This document shows, piece after piece, positions 26,084 through 34,723 of a stretch of 64,000 nucleotides of DNA. The notes under the pieces are model-generated. The model did not search any database and was not told the DNA's origin. It saw nothing but the letters and a program-made list of their open reading frames with translations. Position 1 is the first letter of the stretch; each line of letters starts with the position of its first letter. Origin of the DNA: UBA1479 sp002706405 (GTDB taxonomy: Bacteria; Pseudomonadota; Alphaproteobacteria; Rhodospirillales; Casp-alpha2); the NCBI GenBank assembly GCA_963972255.1, contig CAXATO010000015.1, forward strand, positions 43,753-107,752. Reading direction: 5' to 3'. The position numbers and the translations under genes were made by a program.

Positions 26084-27043
26084 ATGGCACGCGCGCTGAT
26101 TTTTCCGGGGCAAGGGTCCCAGACCGTGGGCATGGGTAAGGACATCTATGATGCCTTCGCCGCCGCCCGCGAAGTCCACGAGGAAGTGGATGAAACCCTG
26201 AAGCAGAAACTTTCCAAGATCATGTTCGAGGGGCCGGAGGATGACCTGACCCTGACGGCCAACGCCCAGCCCGCGATCATGACGGCCAGTCTGGCCGTTC
26301 TCGCCGTGCTGCGCGCGGAAGGCGGTTTCGACATCAAGGCACAGGCCGACTTCGTGGCCGGCCATTCGCTGGGCGAATATTCGGCCCTGGCCGCCGCCGG
26401 GTCTTTCTCGCTGGCCGATACGGCGCGCCTTCTCAAGACGCGCGGCACGGAAATGCAGAAGGCCGTGCCCGTGGGCCAGGGCGCCATGGCGGCGCTCATG
26501 GGCCTGGAAATGGACGCGGTGGAAAAGGTCTGCGCCGACGCCATGGCCGCCCCGGGCGCCACGGAGGGCGAGGTCTGCCAGGCCGGCAACGACAACGCGC
26601 CGGGCCAGATCGTGATCTCCGGCTCGACCGCCGCGGTCGAGCGAGCCTGCGACCTGGCCAAGGAGGCGGGCGCCAAGCGCGCTGTCCTGCTGCCGGTGTC
26701 CGCCCCGTTCCATTGCGCGCTGATGCAGCCCGCCGCCGACGCCATGGACGCGGCTTTGGGGGCTGTGCAGATCAATGCTCCGGCCGCCCCGGTGATGGCC
26801 AACATCACCGCCGCGCCGGTCGAGGATCCGGCCGAGATCAAGCGTCTTCTGGTCGAACAGGTGACCGGTATGGTGCGTTGGCGGGAGAGCATTCAGCAGT
26901 TGAAGGCCCAGGGCATCGACACCCTGGTCGAGATCGGCTCGGGCAAAATCCTGGCCGGTCTGGCACGCCGCATCGACCGTGATCTGACCGTCCAGAACGT
27001 GGGCACGCCGGACGAGGTCGAGGCGTTTCTGGCTTCGCTGTGA
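26084..27043 (+). CDS. fabD: Malonyl-CoA:ACP transacylase
   Basis: This 319-residue enzyme loads malonyl groups on acyl carrier protein for fatty acid synthesis. It has FPGQGSQTVGMG at the N-terminus, the nucleophile elbow AGHSLGEYSAL, and the catalytic histidine in VSAPFHCALM. It is the first gene of the fabD-fabG-acpP-fabF run and diverges from rpsF. Confidence 0.97.
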   Translation: MARALIFPGQGSQTVGMGKDIYDAFAAAREVHEEVDETLKQKLSKIMFEGPEDDLTLTANAQPAIMTASLAVLAVLRAEGGFDIKAQADFVAGHSLGEYSALAAAGSFSLADTARLLKTRGTEMQKAVPVGQGAMAALMGLEMDAVEKVCADAMAAPGATEGEVCQAGNDNAPGQIVISGSTAAVERACDLAKEAGAKRAVLLPVSAPFHCALMQPAADAMDAALGAVQINAPAAPVMANITAAPVEDPAEIKRLLVEQVTGMVRWRESIQQLKAQGIDTLVEIGSGKILAGLARRIDRDLTVQNVGTPDEVEAFLASL

Positions 27044-27081
27044 CGCTGGCTGCTTTAACATAGGGGAAAGAGGAAACCGCG

Positions 27082-27819
27082 ATGTTCGATCTTACGGGAA
27101 AAACGGCCCTGGTGACCGGGGCTTCGGGCGGCATCGGCGGGGCCATCGCCCGCGCGCTGCATGACGCGGGGGCCGATGTCGGGCTGTCGGGGCGCCGGGT
27201 GGATGCCCTGGAGCCGCTGGCCAAGGAACTGGGCGCGCGCGCCCATGTCCTGCCTGCCGACCTGTCGTCGGCCGAAGGTACGGACAAGCTCGCCGCCGAG
27301 GCCGAATCCGCCATGGGTGGCATCGACATCCTGGTCAACAACGCGGGCCTGACCCGCGATACCTTGATGATGCGCATGAAGGACGAAGACTGGCAGCAGG
27401 TCATCGACGTGAACCTGACGGCTGCGTTTCGCCTGTCACGGGCGGTTCTGCGCGGAATGATGAAGAAGCGCCTGGGCCGAATCATCGGCATCACGTCCAT
27501 TGTCGGTGTGACCGGCAACGCGGGACAGGCCAATTACGCGGCGTCCAAGGCCGGCATGATCGGCATGTCCAAATCACTGGCGCAGGAAGTGGCGGCGCGG
27601 GGAATCACGGTCAATTGCATCGCGCCGGGCTTCATCCAGACGGCGATGACCGACGAACTGACCGACGCCCAGAAGGAAGGCATCATGGGGGCGATTCCCG
27701 CAGGCCGCATGGGCACGTCGGACGAAATCGCCGCCGCCGCCCTTTTCCTGGCCAGCGACGAAGCCGCCTACGTCACGGGGCAGACAATCCATGTCAACGG
27801 CGGGATGGCCATGATCTGA
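27082..27819 (+). CDS. fabG: 3-oxoacyl-ACP reductase
   Basis: This 245-residue SDR reduces 3-ketoacyl-ACP with NADPH. It has TGASGGIGGAIA, NNAGLTRDTLMMRMKDEDW (the FabG-specific block), the catalytic Ser in ITSIVG and YAASK. AAAGAGG lies ahead of the ATG. It lies 38 bases after fabD. Confidence 0.97.
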   Translation: MFDLTGKTALVTGASGGIGGAIARALHDAGADVGLSGRRVDALEPLAKELGARAHVLPADLSSAEGTDKLAAEAESAMGGIDILVNNAGLTRDTLMMRMKDEDWQQVIDVNLTAAFRLSRAVLRGMMKKRLGRIIGITSIVGVTGNAGQANYAASKAGMIGMSKSLAQEVAARGITVNCIAPGFIQTAMTDELTDAQKEGIMGAIPAGRMGTSDEIAAAALFLASDEAAYVTGQTIHVNGGMAMI

Positions 27820-27950
27820 GCCTGAATTCCAACCCTCAAGAGGGTGTGAACAATGGTATGTAGAGGTGGCTGGTCAAACGCGTTCGATATGTGATAGGAA
27901 GCGGGCGAACTTGGTCCGGGACCCCCTAAATCCCGCCGCCACCGTCAGAA

Positions 27951-27978
27951 TTTCAACCTTTATTTCCTGATCTATACA
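27951..27978 (+). promoter_or_regulatory. Putative promoter of acpP
   Basis: TTTCAA at 27951-27956 and TATACA at 27973-27978 are 16 bases apart in the 184-base fabG-acpP gap. A separate promoter would suit the high demand for carrier protein. The -35 is weak. Confidence 0.4.
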
Positions 27979-28003
27979 ATGGGGAATCAACAGGGGAATC
28001 GAT

Positions 28004-28237
28004 ATGAGTGATGTTGCTGAACGCGTAAAGAAGATCGTCCACGACCACCTCGGTGTGGATGAAGCCAAAGTTGTTGAAAACGCGAGCTTTATCGACGATC
28101 TGGGCGCGGACAGCCTCGACACGGTGGAGCTGGTCATGGCATTCGAGGAAGAGTTCGGCATCGAAATTCCCGATGACGCCGCCGAGAAGATCCTGACCAT
28201 TAAGGACGCCGTCACCTTCATCGAATCGCAGCAGTAA
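28004..28237 (+). CDS. acpP: Acyl carrier protein
   Basis: This 77-residue acidic protein has the phosphopantetheine attachment serine in DLGADSLDTVELVMA. It carries growing acyl chains for fatty acid and lipid A synthesis. It has a good ribosome site (AGGGGAATCGAT) and lies between fabG and fabF. Confidence 0.98.
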   Translation: MSDVAERVKKIVHDHLGVDEAKVVENASFIDDLGADSLDTVELVMAFEEEFGIEIPDDAAEKILTIKDAVTFIESQQ

Positions 28238-28261
28238 TCCTGCTCGATTTCGTCCCACTTG

Positions 28262-28288
28262 CGCCCGCCCCCTTCGGGGGTCCGGGCG
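28262..28288 (+). terminator. GC-rich hairpin with TTCG loop between acpP and fabF
   Basis: The CGCCC...CCCC-TTCG-GGGG...GGGCG arms form a strong hairpin but only two T residues follow. It may act as a partial terminator or 3' stabiliser that keeps acpP mRNA more abundant than fabF mRNA. Confidence 0.4.
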
Positions 28289-28316
28289 TTCGTGCGGCCT
28301 GATGAGATAAGCGCAC

Positions 28317-29582
28317 ATGAGACGTGTCGTCGTTACCGGACTGGGTATCGTCAATTCCCTCGGCACAGGGGTCGACCACAACTGGTCGCGCCTGCTGGCG
28401 GGGCAATCGGGTATTCGCAAGCTCGAAGGCTTTGACGAATACGATCTGCCGGCCAAGATCGGCGGCACCGTGCCCGTCGGCGACGGCACCGACGGCACGT
28501 TTGATGCCGAAGCCTGGGTGCCGAGCAAAGACCAGCGCCGGATGGATACGTTCATCATCTACGGCATGGCCGCGGCCATTCAGGCGGTCGAGGATTCGGG
28601 CTGGAAGCCGGACGCCGATGAGGACCGCTGGAAGACCGGCGTTCTGATCGGCTCAGGCATCGGTGGCCTGCCGGAAATCGCCGGTGGTGCGATTACCGTG
28701 CACGAAGGCCGGGCCCGGCGTCTCAGCCCGTTTTTCATTCCGGCAAGCCTGATCAATCTCGTGTCCGGGCATTTGTCGATTCGCTACGGTTTCAAAGGCC
28801 CTAATCATGCCGTCGTGACGGCCTGTTCGACAGGTGCCCATGCCATCGGCGACGCGGCCCGCATCATCATGTGGGAAGACGCCGATGTGATGGTTGCCGG
28901 CGGGGCCGAGGCGGCGATCTGCCCGCTCGGCGTTGCCGGCTTCTGTGCGGCGCGGGCCCTTTCCACCGGCTTCAACGATACGCCGGAAAAGGCGTCCCGC
29001 CCTTGGGACAAGGACCGGGACGGCTTCGTCATGGGTGACGGCGCCGGCGTGGTGGTGCTTGAGGAACTGGAGCACGCCAAGAAGCGCGGTGCCAAGATTT
29101 ACGCCGAAATCATCGGTTACGGGATGTCGGGCGATGCCCATCACATCACGGCCCCGGCGGCGGACGGCGACGGTGCCTTCCGTTGCATGCAGGCGGCCCT
29201 GAAACGGGCCGGCATGAACCCGGAAGACATCGATTACGTGAACGCCCACGGAACCTCGACGCCGCTGGGTGACGAGATCGAGTTGGGCGCCATCAAGCGC
29301 GTGTTCGGCAATGCGATCGACGGGGTTTCCATGTCGTCGACCAAATCCGCCGTCGGCCATCTGTTGGGCGCGGCCGGTGCGGTCGAGGCGATCTATTCGA
29401 TCCTCGCCATGAACAACGGCGTGGTACCGCCGACCTTGAACCTGGACAACCCGTCCGAGGCCTGTCTGGGCGTCGATCTGGTGCCGCACCAGCCCAAGGA
29501 ACGCAAGGTTCGCGCGGCGCTGTCCAACTCCTTCGGCTTCGGCGGCACGAACGCTTCTTTGGTGTTCAAGGCCTACGACTGA
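28317..29582 (+). CDS. fabF: Beta-ketoacyl-ACP synthase II
   Basis: This 421-residue condensing enzyme has the catalytic Cys in VTACSTGAHA and histidines in NAHGTSTPLGD and SAVGHLLGAAG. It starts MRRVVVTGLGIVNSLGTG, typical of FabF, and elongates acyl-ACP by two carbons per round. It lies about 80 bases after acpP and 14 bases before mltG. Confidence 0.97.
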   Translation: MRRVVVTGLGIVNSLGTGVDHNWSRLLAGQSGIRKLEGFDEYDLPAKIGGTVPVGDGTDGTFDAEAWVPSKDQRRMDTFIIYGMAAAIQAVEDSGWKPDADEDRWKTGVLIGSGIGGLPEIAGGAITVHEGRARRLSPFFIPASLINLVSGHLSIRYGFKGPNHAVVTACSTGAHAIGDAARIIMWEDADVMVAGGAEAAICPLGVAGFCAARALSTGFNDTPEKASRPWDKDRDGFVMGDGAGVVVLEELEHAKKRGAKIYAEIIGYGMSGDAHHITAPAADGDGAFRCMQAALKRAGMNPEDIDYVNAHGTSTPLGDEIELGAIKRVFGNAIDGVSMSSTKSAVGHLLGAAGAVEAIYSILAMNNGVVPPTLNLDNPSEACLGVDLVPHQPKERKVRAALSNSFGFGGTNASLVFKAYD

Positions 29583-29596
29583 TTTAAAGTCGCGGT

Positions 29597-30580
29597 ATGA
29601 CCCGCAGACTTTTCCGCGCCGTTCTGGTTCTTTGCCTGCTCACCGCCGTGGCGGCGGGCGGCGGCTGGCTGTGGCTGTCCAAACAGATTTCTCGGGACGG
29701 GCCGCATGCGACGGACGAAGTCGTCCTGATTCCGCCGGGCAGCCATATCCAGGCCATTGCCAAGAGCCTTGTTCAACGCGGCATTGTGCGCTCGGACATG
29801 CTGTTCCGTCTCGCCGGCCGCCTGGCCGGGGCGGACCGTGCCTTGAAATCGGGCGAATTTCGCATTCCCGCTCGGGCCAGCATGACCGGCGTGCTCGACG
29901 TGCTGACCAGGGGCGAGACGGTGGTCCGCACGTTCACCATTCCCGAAGGGCTGACCGTGACGGAGGCCCTTGAGATCGTCGCCCAGGCGGAAGGCCTCAT
30001 GGGCCCGCTACCGGCGCCGCCGGACGAGGGTCGTCTGCTGCCCGAGACCTATCATTACGCCTACTACGACACCAAGGTGCAGGCCGTGCGCCGCATGGAA
30101 CAGGCCATGGAGGCGGCCCTGGCCAAGGCCTGGGCCGGGCGGGACGCGGACCTGCCCCTGAACAGCCCGGAGGAAGCCTTGGTCCTGGCCTCCATCGTCG
30201 AAAAGGAAACGGGCGTTAAGGCGGAACGCGCGCGGGTTGCGGGCGTGTTCCTCAACCGGTTGAAGCGCGGCATGAAGCTGCAATCCGATCCGACGGTGAT
30301 CTACGGCATTACCGAGGGCAAGGCGCCCTTGGGGCGCGAGCTGACCCGCGCCGACCTGGACACCCCCACGCCTTGGAACACCTACGCCGTCGCCGGCTTG
30401 CCGCCGACCCCAATCGCCAATCCGGGTTTGGCGGCGATCACGGCGGTGCTGCATCCGGAAGCGACCAAGGATCTTTACTTCGTCGCCGATGGCACGGGTG
30501 GCCACGCCTTTGCGAGAACGCTCGCGGAGCACAACCGCAACGTCGCCAAGTGGCGCAAGATTCAGCGCAACGGGAAATAG
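29597..30580 (+). CDS. mltG: Endolytic murein transglycosylase MltG
   Basis: This 327-residue protein (YceG family) is anchored by one N-terminal helix (FRAVLVLCLLTAVAAGGGWLW). It has the LysM-like region followed by the catalytic domain with LVLASIVEKETGVKAER (catalytic Glu) and LQSDPTVIYGI. It cleaves nascent glycan strands and so helps set their length. The fabF-mltG linkage is common in alphaproteobacteria. It converges on an SDR gene with 6 bases between the stops. Confidence 0.96.
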   Translation: MTRRLFRAVLVLCLLTAVAAGGGWLWLSKQISRDGPHATDEVVLIPPGSHIQAIAKSLVQRGIVRSDMLFRLAGRLAGADRALKSGEFRIPARASMTGVLDVLTRGETVVRTFTIPEGLTVTEALEIVAQAEGLMGPLPAPPDEGRLLPETYHYAYYDTKVQAVRRMEQAMEAALAKAWAGRDADLPLNSPEEALVLASIVEKETGVKAERARVAGVFLNRLKRGMKLQSDPTVIYGITEGKAPLGRELTRADLDTPTPWNTYAVAGLPPTPIANPGLAAITAVLHPEATKDLYFVADGTGGHAFARTLAEHNRNVAKWRKIQRNGK

Positions 30581-30586
30581 GGTCGG

Positions 30587-31351
30587 CTATTCCTTGCCGC
30601 CGTCGATCGTCAGGATCGTGCCCGAGGTATAGCTCGACAGTGGGCTGGCGAAGAAGGCGACCGTATGGGCGACTTCTTCCGGCCGCCCGGCGCGGCCGAA
30701 GGGCAGGGACTTGTGCAGGTCCGGCCAGCGCTCCGCGTCGCCCCATTGCGCCTCGGCCTTGGTGCGGGCCAGCATGATGGCGCGTTCTGTCAGGATCGCG
30801 CCCGGGTTGATGCCGACCACGCGGATGCCGTCGGCGTGGGCCCCGTGGGCCAATGCCTTGGTGAAGCCCATGAGGGCTGCGTTGCCGGCTGATCCCGCGA
30901 TATAGGCGGATGGATGGCGTTCGCCCGCGGCGCCGATGATGTTGATGATAACGCCCGATTTTCGCGCCGCCATGGCGGGATAGATTTCCCGGCACATGGA
31001 AATGAAGCCATAGACCTTCAAATCCCAGGCCTTGCGCCAGGTCGTGTCGTCGACGTCTGCCAGGGTGCCCGGCGGAATTGCGCCCGCGTTGTTGACCAGG
31101 ATGTCGACGGCACCGACCTGCCGGGCAACGGATGCGACGGCGGCGTCGTTGGACAGGTCGGCGGCAATGGTTTCGACGGCCACCTGGTTCTTGGTGCGGA
31201 TCGTGCGAGCTGTTTCCGCAAGGGCGGCGGCGTCGCGGGCAACCAGCACAAGGTCGCAGCCCTCCGCCGCCAGAACCTCGGCCACGGCCTTGCCGATTCC
31301 CTTACTGCCGCCGGTGACCAGGGCGCGCTTGCCCGAGATCTGTAGATCCAT
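30587..31351 (-). CDS. Atypical SDR family protein lacking catalytic Ser and Lys
   Basis: This 254-residue Rossmann protein has TGGSKGIGKAV and NNAGAIPPG, so it should bind NAD(P). At the active site the tyrosine is kept in SAYIAGSAGNAAL, but the residue four after it is Ser instead of Lys, and the upstream serine strand reads INIIGAAGE with no Ser. A YxxGSAGNAAL variant occurs in a known SDR subgroup of uncertain function. It may be non-catalytic or use another mechanism. It converges with mltG. Confidence 0.83.
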   Translation of the reverse strand: MDLQISGKRALVTGGSKGIGKAVAEVLAAEGCDLVLVARDAAALAETARTIRTKNQVAVETIAADLSNDAAVASVARQVGAVDILVNNAGAIPPGTLADVDDTTWRKAWDLKVYGFISMCREIYPAMAARKSGVIINIIGAAGERHPSAYIAGSAGNAALMGFTKALAHGAHADGIRVVGINPGAILTERAIMLARTKAEAQWGDAERWPDLHKSLPFGRAGRPEEVAHTVAFFASPLSSYTSGTILTIDGGKE

Positions 31352-31442
31352 GGAAGGTTCTCCCCGAACAGGATGTGGTGTCTCGTTGCACTGAACGGCA
31401 CGGGAGGAGGGCGGTCAAGTGGCGGTTAGAGGTGGGAGCTGC

Positions 31443-32216
31443 CTACCACTTCCGCCCCGAAAGCTTGCGGTTGAGGACCGGATCGGTCCAGGCGGGCGGC
31501 AGGGCCGCCAGCAGCCAGACCGCCAGATGCATTTGCCAGGGAAAGACGATGCGGGCATCGTCGCGGGCGAGGCCCCGGCGGATGATGGCTGCCGCCTTGT
31601 CCGCCGCCATCAGGAGCGGCATGTCGAAGGTGTTGGCGTCGGTGATGCGGCTTTCGACCCAGCCGGGGCAGACCACGTTGACGCGCACGCCGGTCTTCAG
31701 GCGCTCGCCCCGTAGCCCTTCGCCCCAGGTTTTGACCATGGCCTTGGACGCGGAATAGGCGGAGGACGTGGGCAGGCCCCGGAACCCGGCGATGGAAGCG
31801 ATGAGGGCGATCTGGCCCCGGTCGCGCGCGTCCATGGCGGCCAAGGACGGCAGAACCGTGTTGACCACGCCGTCCACGTTGACCGCCAGGATGCGCCGCG
31901 TGCGTTCGGGCCCTTCCGGCACGCCCGAGGTCGAATTGGTGATGCCGGCGTTGGCGATGACCAGATCGAGGGGCGTTTTGTCGTCAGCCTCGGTGATCCA
32001 GGCTGCCATCGCCTCGGCATCGGTAACATCGATAACCCGGCCCAGGGCGTCGGCGCCGCGCGTGCGGCATTCCTCGGCCACGGCTTCGACCCGCGCGGCA
32101 TCGCGGCCGGACAGATGGATCGTCGTGCCGTGCCCGGCAAAGGCCAGGGCGAGGGCACGGCCGAGGCCGCTGGACCCGCCGGTAATCAGAACGGATTTCG
32201 GATGGCTGAGGCTCAT
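31443..32216 (-). CDS. Short-chain dehydrogenase/reductase
   Basis: This SDR of about 257 residues has TGGSSGLGRALALAF, NAGITN, a catalytic Ser in IASIAGF and YSASK, so it is a standard active SDR. The ATG at 32216 is chosen because the longer frame (to 32531) overlaps yicC on the other strand and has no SDR character. The C-terminus has a hydrophobic PWQMHLAVWLLAALPPAW segment, as in some SDRs attached to membranes. The substrate is unknown. Confidence 0.87.
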   Translation of the reverse strand: MSLSHPKSVLITGGSSGLGRALALAFAGHGTTIHLSGRDAARVEAVAEECRTRGADALGRVIDVTDAEAMAAWITEADDKTPLDLVIANAGITNSTSGVPEGPERTRRILAVNVDGVVNTVLPSLAAMDARDRGQIALIASIAGFRGLPTSSAYSASKAMVKTWGEGLRGERLKTGVRVNVVCPGWVESRITDANTFDMPLLMAADKAAAIIRRGLARDDARIVFPWQMHLAVWLLAALPPAWTDPVLNRKLSGRKW

Positions 32217-32334
32217 GCCCCGGTTATAGGGCGCAGGCGGGGGCCATGGGAAGCCCGGGCCGCTTGTTGGCGGCGGATCGCCTGGGTATAAGGATCGCAC
32301 CGCCCTTGGGGCAATGCGGGAAAAGGATCGCAGT

Positions 32335-33228
32335 GTGGCCATCAGTTCAATGACCGGGTTCGCCCGCGCCGAAGGCAGCCTGGACGACCTCGCCTGGGTC
32401 TGGGAAGTGCGCAGCGTCAATTCCAAGGGCCTGGACCTGCGGTTCCGCCCGCCACCGGGGTTCGAGGCCCTGGACCCGCTGGTCCGCGCCAAGGTCAACG
32501 CGATATTCAAGCGCGGCAGCGTGTCGGTCAATCTGTCGACCCGGCGGGAGACGGGCGGCGGCGCCTACCGCATCAACGACGATTTCCTTGCCCAGGTGAC
32601 CGCCCGCATGGCACGCCTGAAGGAAGAGGTGCCGGATGCCCGTCCGCCGTCTCTCGACGGTATTCTGGGTCTGCGCGGCGTGATCGAGCCCGTCGACGAA
32701 ATGATGGCCGAGGATGATTTCGAGGCCATCTCCAAAGCCATGATGGCCGACCTGGGCAAGGCGCTCAAAGGTCTGGCGGCCATGCGTGACGAAGAAGGGG
32801 CGCGCTTGCTTGCCGTGCTGTCGGCGCAAATCGATCAGGTCGCCGAGCTGACGGCCCGCGCGGGCCAGGTCGCGGGCGCCCAGCCCGACGCCATCCGCCA
32901 GCGCCTGAATGATCAGATCCAGCGCCTGGTTGCCGACAACGCGGCGATGCCCGAAGAACGCCTGGCCCAGGAAGCGGCCATGCTGATGACCAAGGCCGAC
33001 ATCCGCGAGGAACTGGACCGCCTGACCGCCCATACCCAGGCGGCCCGTGAACTGCTCGCCAAGTCCGAAGGCCCCGTGGGCCGGCGCCTGGATTTCCTGT
33101 GCCAGGAGTTCAACCGCGAAGCCAATACGCTGTGCTCCAAGTCGCCGGATACGGATCTGACAACCCTGGGGCTCGACCTGAAAACCGTGATCGACCAGCT
33201 TCGCGAGCAGGTCCAGAATATCGAATAG
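32335..33228 (+). CDS. yicC: YicC family endoribonuclease-like protein
   Basis: This protein of about 297 residues starts at GTG 32335 (VAISSMTGFARAEG), matching the family's usual 'SMTGFAR' opening, with AAAGGA 8 bases ahead. Family landmarks include WEVRSVNSKGLDLRFRPP, the central KRGSVSVNL and the C-terminal LDFLCQEFNREANTLCSKS. YicC/YloC proteins are reported RNases in E. coli and B. subtilis. The yicC-gmk order is widely conserved. Confidence 0.94.
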   Translation: MAISSMTGFARAEGSLDDLAWVWEVRSVNSKGLDLRFRPPPGFEALDPLVRAKVNAIFKRGSVSVNLSTRRETGGGAYRINDDFLAQVTARMARLKEEVPDARPPSLDGILGLRGVIEPVDEMMAEDDFEAISKAMMADLGKALKGLAAMRDEEGARLLAVLSAQIDQVAELTARAGQVAGAQPDAIRQRLNDQIQRLVADNAAMPEERLAQEAAMLMTKADIREELDRLTAHTQAARELLAKSEGPVGRRLDFLCQEFNREANTLCSKSPDTDLTTLGLDLKTVIDQLREQVQNIE

Positions 33229-33247
33229 AACGGATAGGGACGGCACC

Positions 33248-33880
33248 ATGGTGGAAATTTCACGCAGAGGCATGATGCTGGTGCTGTCGTCGCCGTCGGG
33301 TGCCGGCAAGACCAGTATTTCCCGCCGCCTGTTGGCGGAAGACGACGACATCGTCATGTCGGTGTCGGCGACCACCCGCCCGCCGCGTCCCGGCGAGATC
33401 GATGGCAAGGATTATTACTTCTACGATCCGGACACCTTCGCCGAGATGGTCAAGAACGTCGAATTCCTGGAACACGCCACGGTGTTCGACAATTCCTACG
33501 GCACGCCGAAGAAGCCCGTGTGGGATGCCCTGGACCGGGGCCAGGACGTGCTGTTCGACGTCGACTGGCAGGGCACCCGCAAGCTGCGTGAAAGTGCGCG
33601 GGAGCATCTGGTCAGCGTGTTCATCCTGCCGCCGTCGATCGACGAACTGGAGCGTCGCCTGAAAGGGCGGGGCCAGGATTCGGATGAGGTCGTCGCCGGA
33701 CGCATGGCGCGGGCCAAGTCGGAAATGAGCCACTACGCCGAATACGACTACATCGTCGTCAATGACGACCTGGATGCCAGCGTCGACAGCGTCAAGGCGA
33801 TCCTCAAGGCCGAGCGCCTGAACCAGGAACGCCAGACCGGTCTGGTCGATTTCGTGCGCGGGATGGGTGTCGAAGGCTAG
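33248..33880 (+). CDS. gmk: Guanylate kinase
   Basis: This 210-residue enzyme phosphorylates GMP to GDP. It has the P-loop SSPSGAGKTSISRRL, the GMP-binding SVSATTRPPRPGE and YYFYDPDTF, and the lid RMARAKSEMSHYAEYDYIV. It lies 19 bases after yicC. Its stop overlaps the stop of the convergent rsmA through the bases CTAG. Confidence 0.97.
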   Translation: MVEISRRGMMLVLSSPSGAGKTSISRRLLAEDDDIVMSVSATTRPPRPGEIDGKDYYFYDPDTFAEMVKNVEFLEHATVFDNSYGTPKKPVWDALDRGQDVLFDVDWQGTRKLRESAREHLVSVFILPPSIDELERRLKGRGQDSDEVVAGRMARAKSEMSHYAEYDYIVVNDDLDASVDSVKAILKAERLNQERQTGLVDFVRGMGVEG

Positions 33881-34716
33881 GCGGTCTGCGCCGCCAACTG
33901 CCGCGCCAACGCGCAGAATTCCTCAACTGAGAGATCTTCCGCCCGGGCTTCGGGGCTGATGCCCGCCTGGGCCGGATCAAGACCGATGCCCTTCAGGCTG
34001 GAGCGCAGCATCTTGCGGCGTTGACCGAAGGCCGCTTGCGTCACCTTTTCCAGGTCCGTCATTTTGGCGGGGGCCAGGGGTTCGGCGCGCGGGATCACTT
34101 CGACCACGGTCGAGGCAACCTTGGGCGGTGGCGTGAAGGCCTCCTTGGCGACGTTGAACAGCGGGCGGACCTGTGCCCGCCACTGGGTGACGACCGAAAG
34201 CCGTCCGTAAGCCTTGCTGCCTGAGGCGGCGGTCAGCCGATCGGCGACCTCTTTTTGGAACATCAGGACCATGCGGGTGAACTGATCCGCCTGGCGCAGC
34301 CATTGCAGCAGCAGCACGGTCGAGACGTTGTACGGCAGATTGGCGACGATGGCCCGGGGGGCGGGTGTCAGGGCCGCCAGGTCCTGTTCCAGGGCATCGG
34401 CCTCCAGGATATGCAGGCGGCCCGGATAGGCGTCTTGCAGGGCCTGCAGGGCGGCGACACAGCGCCGGTCCTTTTCCACGGCCCAGACGGCGTCGGCATC
34501 GGTATCCAGCAAGGCCCGGGTTAGGCCGCCGGGCCCCGGGCCGATCTCGATCACGTTGACGCCGTCAAGCGCCCCGGCGGCGCGGGCGATGCGTCCGGTC
34601 AGGTTGCTGTCCAACAGGAAATGCTGGCCGAGCGATTTGCGCGCGCCCAAGCCGAAATCACGAATGACGTCGCGCAGGGGCGGCAAGGGGGGCGGGGTGT
34701 TTGGCGGGGCGCCCAT
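33877..34716 (-). CDS. rsmA: 16S rRNA dimethyladenosine transferase
   Basis: This SAM-dependent enzyme of about 279 residues dimethylates two adjacent adenines near the 3' end of 16S rRNA. It has KSLGQHFLLDSNLTGRI, the SAM motif VIEIGPGPGGLTRAL and the catalytic NLPYNVST, then TPPPKVASTVV. The ATG at 34716 lies 7 bases after the pdxA stop; a longer frame into pdxA is not family-like. It is last in the lptF-to-rsmA operon. Confidence 0.96.
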   Translation of the reverse strand: MGAPPNTPPPLPPLRDVIRDFGLGARKSLGQHFLLDSNLTGRIARAAGALDGVNVIEIGPGPGGLTRALLDTDADAVWAVEKDRRCVAALQALQDAYPGRLHILEADALEQDLAALTPAPRAIVANLPYNVSTVLLLQWLRQADQFTRMVLMFQKEVADRLTAASGSKAYGRLSVVTQWRAQVRPLFNVAKEAFTPPPKVASTVVEVIPRAEPLAPAKMTDLEKVTQAAFGQRRKMLRSSLKGIGLDPAQAGISPEARAEDLSVEEFCALARQLAAQTA

Positions 34717-34723
34717 GGGCCGC

